A DNA stretch of 64,000 bases, taken from assembly GCA_049518415.1 (NCBI GenBank), contig JBEKRX010000029.1, positions 1 through 64,000 on the forward strand, read 5' to 3'. The DNA comes from CAVQND01 sp049518415 (GTDB taxonomy: Bacteria > Verrucomicrobiota > Verrucomicrobiia > Limisphaerales > UBA8199). Below, one piece after another: positions 8,952-15,251 of the stretch. Positions within the stretch are counted from its first letter, which is position 1. The number at the start of each line of letters is the position of its first letter. The position numbers were made by a program, and so were the translations under genes. Under the pieces are notes generated by a model, which saw nothing but the letters and a program-made list of their open reading frames with translations, searched no databases and was not told the DNA's origin.

Positions 8952-9158
8952 ATGCTCTTCCGCTCCGAAAAACTGCCGACCATCACTCTTTGCTTCCTCG
9001 AGGCGGGCCGCTAACCTTCCAACCCGCGTCGGTCTCCGACGGGCTCCCCACCCCGGTGCGCCACAGGAGGCGCCGGGCCGCGACTCCTACTCCGCCGCAG
9101 ACGTCCCTCCTCAGCTTTTGACCGGCACGGAAATCAATTCCTGAGGCGGCCCCACTGT

Positions 9159-9356
9159 TCAGTCATCGGCATACCGCGCCTTCAACATCGCCGAGAAACG
9201 GGCCGCCTTTTCCTTCCGCCGCCTTTTGGCGCTGGGCTTCTCGAAGCGCCGACGCAGCCGGAACTGCTGCAAGGTCTGTTCGCGGTCCAGCTTCTTCTTA
9301 AGCCGGCGGATGGCCCTCTCGACCGGTTCGCCTTTTCTCACTTTAATTTCAGTCAT
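9159..9356 (-). CDS. rpsU: 30S ribosomal protein S21 (bS21)
   Basis: 65 residues, very basic. It starts MTEIKVRKGEPVERAIRRLK, then has a Lys/Arg-rich helix (KKKLDREQTL) and an FEKPSAKRRRKEKAAR end, the normal bS21 layout and length. bS21 helps pair the mRNA Shine-Dalgarno with 16S rRNA on the small subunit. The ATG at 9356 has GGAG about 10 bases upstream; an in-frame GTG lies two codons earlier. It is convergent with infC, with about 200 bases between them. Confidence 0.93.
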   Translation of the reverse strand: MTEIKVRKGEPVERAIRRLKKKLDREQTLQQFRLRRRFEKPSAKRRRKEKAARFSAMLKARYADD

Positions 9357-9732
9357 ATACACGTTTCTCCGGCAAAGCCGTTGCGCTTCTCGCAGGCCGT
9401 CGCTGTCTGCCGGGCTTCACATCACCAGTGACAACGCCGCTTTGCCGGGCCCGGCGACCGCCAGTTTCTTCGAGCCGAAGGTAGTCGCCCGAGCGGAGGA
9501 GGCAAGAAGCAATTACCCCGCCCATCAGGCCCTGCGTCGGCGGCGCGCCCCGGCAGCCCCTTGGCAGCGGCGAACAAGCGCGTAAACTGCCCTCCTGCCC
9601 TGGCTGGTGAGCTTCCGCTTTATCCTGGGCCGGATGCGACGCAGAGCATGGCCAGGGCGCCTTTATCAACAGGCCTCCTGTAACCGCGGAAAGTCGTGGA
9701 TGCTTTAATGGACGCTTTTGGGTCCAAAATGG
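9357..9732. other. intergenic region between rpsU and tRNA-Arg
   Basis: About 375 bases without a convincing gene. A short palindrome TTTTGGGTCCAAAA at about 9717-9730 sits just past the 3' end of the minus-strand tRNA and could be its terminator. I see nothing else. Confidence 0.3.
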
Positions 9733-9806
9733 CGCGCCCGCCGCGATTCGAACGCGGGACCCTCTGCTTAGAAGGCAGATGCTCTATCCAACTGAGCTAC
9801 GGGCGC
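9733..9806 (-). tRNA. tRNA-Arg (anticodon TCT)
   Basis: Read on the minus strand: acceptor GCGCCCG pairs with CGGGCGC; the D arm is GCTCAGTTGGATAGAGC; the anticodon stem TCTGC/GCAGA encloses CTTCTAA with anticodon TCT (reads AGA); the T arm contains GTTCGAATC. The 3' CCA is not encoded. All four arms pair well. Confidence 0.93.
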
Positions 9807-10304
9807 AACCGTGGTCTAATATGCCCCGTTTCGCGCCCGAGGCAAGCGGGGAAGTCTCGAGTGATTGATGGAATTGCACCGAAGCCAGGAAGGGGGCGGA
9901 GGGCGGGTTGGGTTGCTCGCGAATGCCCCTCGGCCTCGACGGTTTGGGAGCGGCTATTGCAGGGAGCAGCCCTCGGCGGGACCAGGTGGAAGCGCTTGGC
10001 TGGGCCGAGGGGACCGACGAAGCGCTGTGCTGAGCTGTGCCATTGCTTTTTAGGCCGCGGCCCGGCCAGTTTTTTGGCAAAAATGGCCAATGTAGCCAAT
10101 GCAGCCAATGTGGCCAATGCAGGTGGCGTGGGGTCGCATCTCATTTGACAATTGCGGCGCAGCGGAGCGGGCGTCTGGGGCAAATGTCAAATGTTGAGCC
10201 GCGACCCCGTTGCCTTTCGGAACGGGTGCAACCCCATCTCCCGCAGAACGAACCGGACTGGACGACGACCAGAGGTCCATGAGGCAGGCGGGACGACGCC
10301 TGCG
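9807..10304. other. gene-free stretch with a nonamer array and a REP-like palindrome
   Basis: About 500 bases holding four copies of a 9-base unit of the form RGCCAATGY at 10085-10120, immediately followed by the palindrome at 10131-10207. I see no gene. Confidence 0.5.
10131..10207. repeat. 77-bp REP-like palindrome, copy 1
   Basis: Starts GGGTCGCATCTCATTTGACA and ends TGTCAAATGTTGAGCCGCGACCC read in two parts; the arms are imperfect inverted repeats with a 3-base bulge. The second copy at 11323-11399 matches at all but three bases. The two copies lie on either side of the acyltransferase gene. Confidence 0.85.
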
Positions 10305-11156
10305 CTACTTTCCAAAATACTTCGCGGGCTCGGCGAAGCACTTCTTGAACTCGGCACTCATCTGGGCGGCGTGGACGCCATCAATGAGACGGTGATCGAA
10401 CGTGACGCCGATCGGCAGGATGGGGCGCACCCTGACCTCGCCATTTTCGACCACGGCCTTGTCGGTGATGGCACCCAAGGTCATGAGGAGCGGGACCCGT
10501 GAGTAGGGCACCAACGGCGCCCAGGCGACGTCGATCCCCATCCCGCCCACGTTCGTAATCATGACCGAACCGAAGGGGTCCCTCGGCAGGCCGAGAAAGC
10601 CCAGGTTGAGATTCAGGCCATAGATGAGCCAACCGGCCAGGTTCAGGAAAGCACGGACCCAAGCCCAGGGGATCGCCGAGACGATGCGGAACAAGGGGCC
10701 GAAGGCAGGGTCGCGCCGGCGTTTCACCTCAGCGGCTTGCGTGTAGAAGGTCCGAGCGAGGTCCGCCAGGCTGAGAGTATCCGTCGCGTGGACGGTCGTG
10801 CCGCTGAGGGTCGCCTTGGCTATCCGGCCATCCCGGTTGCCGTTGGCGGCCGGCCCGGGCACATTGACCTGGAAGAAGACGCTTACATGCTGCCGGAGAT
10901 GGACCTTGCCGCCCCGCAGCATCCCGTTCAACTCAGGCCGGACCACGAGGCAATGGGTGATGGCCTTGGCCACGAGATGGCTTGGGGTGATCCTGACGCC
11001 GCGCGTCTTGGAATACGCCGCCGAGAATTCGAGCGCCTTGGCGACATCGATCTCGAGCAAGGCGTAAACCGAGGGGTCGCCCGCGTTTCGCCAAGTGCCA
11101 CAAGCGATTTTCCGGGACAGCGCAGGCCGATAGGGCCTAAACAGAATCCGACCCAT
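10305..11156 (-). CDS. 2-oxoacid dehydrogenase acyltransferase-type (E2 catalytic domain) protein
   Basis: 283 residues from the ATG at 11156. It contains only the catalytic acyltransferase domain of the lipoamide E2/chloramphenicol acetyltransferase fold, with no lipoyl or E1/E3-binding domain. The active-site motif is GVTFDHRLIDGVHAAQM near the C-terminus (His and Asp of HxxxDG). Other landmarks are GDPSVYALLEIDVAKAL and FGSVMITNVGGMGID. Such stand-alone proteins are common and of unknown substrate; they transfer acyl groups from CoA-type donors. The frame extends upstream to 11225, but that part is not family-like. No E1, E3 or lipoyl gene is near. It is bracketed by two copies of a 77-bp palindrome. 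Confidence 0.75.
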   Translation of the reverse strand: MGRILFRPYRPALSRKIACGTWRNAGDPSVYALLEIDVAKALEFSAAYSKTRGVRITPSHLVAKAITHCLVVRPELNGMLRGGKVHLRQHVSVFFQVNVPGPAANGNRDGRIAKATLSGTTVHATDTLSLADLARTFYTQAAEVKRRRDPAFGPLFRIVSAIPWAWVRAFLNLAGWLIYGLNLNLGFLGLPRDPFGSVMITNVGGMGIDVAWAPLVPYSRVPLLMTLGAITDKAVVENGEVRVRPILPIGVTFDHRLIDGVHAAQMSAEFKKCFAEPAKYFGK

Positions 11157-11322
11157 AAACAATGCGACTCGAACCGAGGTTACACACCAGGATATCGAGA
11201 GAACAGAGGATTTGGAAAGGCCCACAGATTGGAGAGATTTGAGGGCCTGATCTTGCCTGCGTCCTTCCCGCTCAAGGCCTGCTGGTGCGGTGCCGCGTTT
11301 GGCCGACAGCTACTGGGCCGCG

Positions 11323-11399
11323 GGGTCGCATCTCATTTGACAATTGCGGCGCAGCGGAGCTGGCGTCTGGGGCAAATGTCAAATGTTGAGATGCGACCC
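11323..11399. repeat. 77-bp REP-like palindrome, copy 2
   Basis: Differs from copy 1 (10131-10207) at only three bases; here the arms pair better because the right arm ends GAGATGCGACCC. Same orientation as copy 1. Confidence 0.85.
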
Positions 11400-11578
11400 T
11401 GTTGCCTTTTCATTCCTTTGCCTTTTCAGCAAGTCTGCCACAGGAAGCAAACACGTCAATAGTCATCTCTGACCCCTTCTTCGGGCATCTTCGATGTCTT
11501 CGACCGTTTGACGCAGCCGGCGCAAAAGGGACCTGGCCTGATTCAACTGTGTGTTCAATGGATGATAGATGACCGGTT

Positions 11579-11773
11579 TTAATCGCCGGACGGAACCGGC
11601 ACGGACAGATTGCGGCAGATGGAACGTGCCAGGTGTTTTTTGATTTCGTTGTGGCGGGGAATGGCTTCCTTGCGTCCGGTCTGCGGGTTGCTCCAAATGG
11701 AATGGCTGCCGCCTTCGCGAACCGACACGCAGCCATGTTCCTGAAGATGAGCGAGCAATGCCCGCCGTTTCAT
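11579..11773 (-). CDS. hicA: HicA-family mRNA interferase toxin
   Basis: 64 residues with the double-stranded-RNA-binding-like HicA/YcfA fold: MKRRALLAHLQEHGCVSVRE, then the catalytic-His segment GGSHSIWSNPQTGRKEAIPRH and EIKKHLARSICRNL. HicA toxins cleave mRNA and are silenced by HicB. Its ATG overlaps the stop of the upstream hicB by ATGA, so the two are translationally coupled. The usual order is hicA first; here the antitoxin comes first. Confidence 0.88.
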   Translation of the reverse strand: MKRRALLAHLQEHGCVSVREGGSHSIWSNPQTGRKEAIPRHNEIKKHLARSICRNLSVPVPSGD

Positions 11774-11994
11774 GCCAGCAAAAGTTCCGCCGTCTCCGCC
11801 TGGGGATCGAGGCGGAAGGCTTCCTCACGGCCGGTGTCTAGCAGGAGTTGAATGGCTTCCTTGAGGTTGCCAAGACATTCCTCCTTCGTCTCGCCTTGGC
11901 CGTTCGCGCCTGGAACTTCCAGACAAGTCGCCCAAAAACCGCCTTCATCCGGTTCACCCCGGTGAACAATGGCTGTGAATTGTTTCATGGGCAT
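11770..11994 (-). CDS. hicB: HicB-family antitoxin
   Basis: 74 residues: FTAIVHRGEPDEGGFWATCLEVPG and NGQGETKEECLGNLKEAIQLLLD make the degraded-RNase-H-like HicB fold. No DNA-binding domain follows, so any autorepression would need another partner. The ATG at 11994 has AGAGG about 8 bases upstream. It sits upstream of hicA and overlaps it by 4 bases. The function (binding and inhibiting HicA) is inferred from the family and the pairing. Confidence 0.85.
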   Translation of the reverse strand: MPMKQFTAIVHRGEPDEGGFWATCLEVPGANGQGETKEECLGNLKEAIQLLLDTGREEAFRLDPQAETAELLLA

Positions 11995-12411
11995 ATTCTA
12001 GCCTCTTTTGTTGCAGGAGAAAAACAGTTTATTTCGCCGGTGGCGTTGGCGGCGGCGGGGCTCACAGGGGGACCAGGGGTTGGAAGTTGGGCGGCAGCGG
12101 AGGCGGTTCTCCGGTGGCCCAGCCGGAAAGAGGCCGTCGCGTTTCATTTGGTGCGGTTTGCAGCAGGAACGATGTTTCAGCTCCGGGTCGTCCCCGAATA
12201 ATCAAGCCGGCCAGAATCCCGGGCAAGACGCACGTAAACCCGGTGATGCCGGTTCGCGCGAGATTTATGGGGTGAGGGTTCGCGTGTTGGGCATGGGACT
12301 TGGCCTTCAAAGTAGCAAGGCGGATGACGCGCACGTGAACGGGAGCAGGGGGAATTCTCCGCGGGCGCGCCAGTCTTGCCCTCGGGCACGTTTCTCGCGA
12401 TAGTGATCGCC
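11995..12411. other. gene-free stretch upstream of the interrupted nucleotidyltransferase gene
   Basis: About 417 bases. Open frames exist on both strands (for example minus 12062-12334), but their composition is not protein-like and no start signal supports them. No repeat or RNA gene was seen. Confidence 0.3.
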
Positions 12412-12858
12412 ATGCCTATTCCTGCCCTGAATTCGGACGGCGTTTTACCTGCCGGGCTGTTCGATTGCACGTTGCCCGAGGCACGGGCTCGCTTCGGGAC
12501 ATTTGGCGGCTCGGATCAGCGGTTGCGACTTTTTGCCCGTTTGGAAGAACTCGCTCGGGTCCTGCGGTCCAGCGGCCTGTTTGAGGCGCTGATCATCGAC
12601 GGCAGTTTTGTGACGGCCAAGCTCGCACCCAACGACGTTGATCTGGTGGCGGTGCTACGACCTGGGCACGACTTCGAGCTCGACCTGCCCATGTCCCAAT
12701 ATTCACTGGTGTCCCGCGCGTTCCTTCGCCGACGGTTCGGTTTGGACGTGGTAGTTGCGGAGCGGGACAGTCCGTTGTAAAGAACATACGTCGAATTCTT
12801 CAGCCGAATGCGTGAAGCGCCGGATTTGAGGAAAGGACTGCTGCGAGTGCGTTTATGA
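12412..12858 (+). pseudogene. nucleotidyltransferase-like (DUF6932-type) gene interrupted by an in-frame TAA
   Basis: From the ATG at 12412 the protein starts MPIPALNSDGVLPAGLFD and has the nucleotidyltransferase signature DGSFVTAKLAPNDVDLVAVL (Gly-Ser, then Asp-x-Asp about 11 residues on). The frame stops at TAA 12778-12780, but the same frame continues with TYVEFFSRMREAPDLRKGLL and ends at TGA 12856-12858, a tail like that of the intact family. That TGA overlaps the ATG of the next gene (ATGA). The TAA therefore looks like a point mutation from a Tyr codon (or a recoded stop). Without the tail the product is 122 residues. Substrate and role are unknown. Confidence 0.7.
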
Positions 12859-13067
12859 ACAAGACCGAAGCCATTCTGACCCAGACGGTGGAGCAATTGG
12901 AGCGCATGAGCGAGGCATTGGCCGCCTTGCGCCGGGAACTGCTCCCCGGCCAGCCGAAGAAATTCGCCATCCTGGCAGAGGGTCCCCTCGAGGATATGCG
13001 GCGCCTGCAAACAGAGCTTGAACAACTGACAGCGGAAATCGCCGCAGCGTCCCCCGCCGCCGCCTGA
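12855..13067 (+). CDS. small helical partner protein (70 aa)
   Basis: MNKTEAILTQTVEQLERMSE starts a long amphipathic helix; the middle reads RRELLPGQPKKFAILAEGP and the end LEDMRRLQTELEQLTAEI is coiled-coil-like. No named domain is recognised. Its ATG overlaps by 4 bases with the TGA that ends the full frame of the nucleotidyltransferase-like gene, so it was translationally coupled to it. The premature TAA 75 bases upstream would uncouple that. The pairing resembles a two-gene module such as a toxin-antitoxin system, but this is inference only. Confidence 0.65.
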   Translation: MNKTEAILTQTVEQLERMSEALAALRRELLPGQPKKFAILAEGPLEDMRRLQTELEQLTAEIAAASPAAA

Positions 13068-13099
13068 AGGTTGAGCGGTGACCCAACGGGACGGAGACC

Positions 13100-13266
13100 T
13101 TCCTCCTTTCCCCCCTCCCATCCCGCCAAGGCGTGGTGGGAGGAGGGTCATCCGTTTTTCCGCCTTGCTCAGGGCCCCGGCGCGCCGGGGTCTCCCGGTG
13201 AGCGGGACGGGACGGGCCTTGCCTGGGCTATTTTCTTCTTGCCCCTCCCGGGCGGCGGAGGGCAAG
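13100..13266. repeat. degenerate relative of the 245-bp inverted-repeat element
   Basis: The core shares long stretches with the elements at 40036-40280 and 57702-57944: CCCCCCTCCCATCCCGCC, GGGTCATCCGTTTTTCC, GACGGGCCTTGCCTGGGCTA and TTGCCCCTCCCGGGCGG. The terminal inverted repeats and target duplications of the other copies cannot be found here, so it is truncated or old. Confidence 0.7.
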
Positions 13267-13529
13267 TTCCCGGCGCGAATCAGCGGCGCCAGAGGCGGGC
13301 AAGGCTCGAACTTGCCTGCGGGTTGGGCTGGTGAGATGGACCCGGGGCGGCGTGCACGAACTGGCGAGCGGAAAGGCAATCAGATGGAGAACATCGACCT
13401 GGAAAGTTTGGAGGGGCATCGGGCCCATGAACGGGCAAGCCAGAGGCTGGCCGGGAGTGACGCAGGCCGGAGGCTTGCGCTGCCACGGTTCGTGGAAAGC
13501 CTCCATTCGCTTTTGCGGATGCATTGGGA

Positions 13530-13606
13530 CCATGAACCGGGCGATTCGCGGGCGAGACGCCCGGGTGGCAGGCGGGACGCCTGCCCCACTACCTGCCGGT
13601 TCATGG
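13530..13606. repeat. nested REP-like palindrome upstream of the M81 gene
   Basis: Outer arms CCATGAACCGG (13530-13540) and CCGGTTCATGG (13596-13606) enclose half of the GTGGGGCAGGCG-type palindrome found complete at 60821-60914 (here GGCAGGCGGGACGCCTGCC and GGGCGAGACGCCC). The right arm contains an ATG that could be mistaken for the start of the next gene. Confidence 0.65.
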
Positions 13607-13617
13607 AAGGCGCGAGC

Positions 13618-15156
13618 TTGCCTACGAACCGGCGTGAATTCCTGAAACGCGGCCTGGCGGCCGCGGCGACCGCCAGTGTCGGCTTGCGCCGCGGCGCGGC
13701 CGAGGCTGCCGAACCAAGCGCCCAAGCTGCTCCGGTCCCCGCCAGGCGCGTCTTGGTGGCGGCTTTCTCGCACGAGACCAACACGTTTCATCCGGTGCGG
13801 ACGACGGCCTTCGGCTACGGGAGGGTGAGCGAGCAGTTGCTGGACGTGTGGCGGGACAGCGGCATCGTCGTGGTGCCGGGAGTTTCGGCTCATCCGGCGG
13901 GGGGCGGGACGATTTCGGCTGCGGCCTGCCGCGAGGCGATGAAACGGGTGCTGCGCTCGGTGCGGGAGGCGCTGCCGGTGGATGCGGTTTTTCTGAGGCT
14001 GCACGGGGCCATGTACGCCGAGGAGATTGGCCCCGCCGAAACGGTCCTGGTGAGCGAGGTGCGCGCGCTGGTCGGCCCGGCCGTGCCGATTGCCTGCACC
14101 TTCGACCTGCACGGCAACATCCCGGCCCGGCTCGCCGCCTTTGGCGACATCCTGGTGGGCTTCAAGACGGCGCCGCACACCGACGCTGCGCAGACTGCCG
14201 AACTGGCCGGGCGGATTCTGCTGGATACCCTTCGGGGAAGGGTGCATCCGGTCTCCTATGTCCTGCCGGTGCCCATGATCCTGCAGGGGGAGAAGGCGAT
14301 GACCACCGCCGAGCCGTTCCGCTCGCTGGTCGAGGAGGCGCGCCGGGTCGAGCGCGAGGGCGTGGCCGGCCAGGGCCAGCGGATTCTGGCGGCGACGCTG
14401 TTTGTGGGCTGCGCCTGGACCGACTCGCCCGACACGGGGATGTCGGTGGTAGTCACGGCCGACGGCTCGCGTGGCGCGGCGCGGGCGGCGGCGATTCATC
14501 TGGCCCGCCGGGTCTGGGAGGCGCGGGGCCAGTTCGCCTTCGGTTGTGAGACGGCGGAATTAGAGCCGGGCGTCACGCGGGCGCTGGCGGCGAGCGAGGC
14601 GACGGTGTTCCTGACGGACAGCGGCGACAACGTGACGGCCAGCACGCCGGGCGACCTGCCGGTGGTGCTGCGTCACGTGGTGGAACGGAAGGTCAAGAGC
14701 GCGGTGGTGGCCGGCATCAACGACAGCGCCGCGACGGGCCATTGCTTTGAGGCCGGCCCAGGGAAGAGGCTGCGGCTTTCGATTGGGGCCACCATCGAGA
14801 AGCGGTTTGGACCGCCCCTGGAGGCGGAGGCGGAGGTGGTGCGCCTGGTCACGAAACCGCGCATGGCAGTCATCCGCATCGGTGAGGTGGAGGCGATCCT
14901 GAGCGATGGTCCGATGGCGTTCACCGCCCCCGGCCAGTTCGAGCCTTGCGGCCTGGACCCTTTGAGCCGCAAGCTGGTGGTGGTCAAGGAGGGATACCTT
15001 TACCCGGGGCTCAGCCGCATTGCGCCGCGGCACATCATGCTCTTGACCCCGGGGGCAGGCGACATGCGCCTCGAGGGCCTCACCTACACGCGCCGGCGAA
15101 AGCCGGTTTATCCTTTCGAGCCGGAGACGACGTTCGACCCCACAAAGGCATTGTAG
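13618..15156 (+). CDS. M81-family (MlrC-like) metallopeptidase, Tat-exported
   Basis: 512 residues from TTG 13618, which gives MPTNRREFLKRGLAAAATAS, a textbook Tat signal; GGAAGG lies 7 bases upstream. An in-frame ATG at 13603 sits inside a repeat arm and is less likely. The mature part matches MlrC/M81: AAFSHETNTFHPVRTT (metal-binding HETN), VPGVSAHPAGGGTIS, LRLHGAMYAEEIG, TFDLHGNIPARLA and LTDSGDNVTASTPGD. MlrC is known from microcystin degradation, but most homologues have unknown amide or peptide substrates. Export suggests a periplasmic role, perhaps on sugar-linked amides given the neighbours. Convergent with the GH2 gene. Confidence 0.88.
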   Translation: MPTNRREFLKRGLAAAATASVGLRRGAAEAAEPSAQAAPVPARRVLVAAFSHETNTFHPVRTTAFGYGRVSEQLLDVWRDSGIVVVPGVSAHPAGGGTISAAACREAMKRVLRSVREALPVDAVFLRLHGAMYAEEIGPAETVLVSEVRALVGPAVPIACTFDLHGNIPARLAAFGDILVGFKTAPHTDAAQTAELAGRILLDTLRGRVHPVSYVLPVPMILQGEKAMTTAEPFRSLVEEARRVEREGVAGQGQRILAATLFVGCAWTDSPDTGMSVVVTADGSRGAARAAAIHLARRVWEARGQFAFGCETAELEPGVTRALAASEATVFLTDSGDNVTASTPGDLPVVLRHVVERKVKSAVVAGINDSAATGHCFEAGPGKRLRLSIGATIEKRFGPPLEAEAEVVRLVTKPRMAVIRIGEVEAILSDGPMAFTAPGQFEPCGLDPLSRKLVVVKEGYLYPGLSRIAPRHIMLLTPGAGDMRLEGLTYTRRRKPVYPFEPETTFDPTKAL

Positions 15157-15251
15157 CCGCGTTGGGCAGCCGGATGGTTTTAGTACTGTGAGCCGTAAAT
15201 ACGGTGACGTATTCGGCGGTCCTTTTTGGCGCAGACTTCGTTACTCGCACC

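Noticed and set aside
10305..11156. Chloramphenicol acetyltransferase (resistance gene)
   Set aside because: Same fold family, but the DHRLIDG motif and GDPSVYALLEIDVAKA are E2-like; CAT would read HxxxDGxH with different surroundings.
12062..12334. 90-codon minus-strand frame in the gap before the nucleotidyltransferase-like gene
   Set aside because: No recognisable domain, no start signal, Pro/Arg-rich as random GC-rich DNA would be.
12412..13067. MntA/HepT-type toxin-antitoxin pair
   Set aside because: The partner is a 70-residue helical protein without the HEPN RxxxxH motif, so this specific type is not supported.
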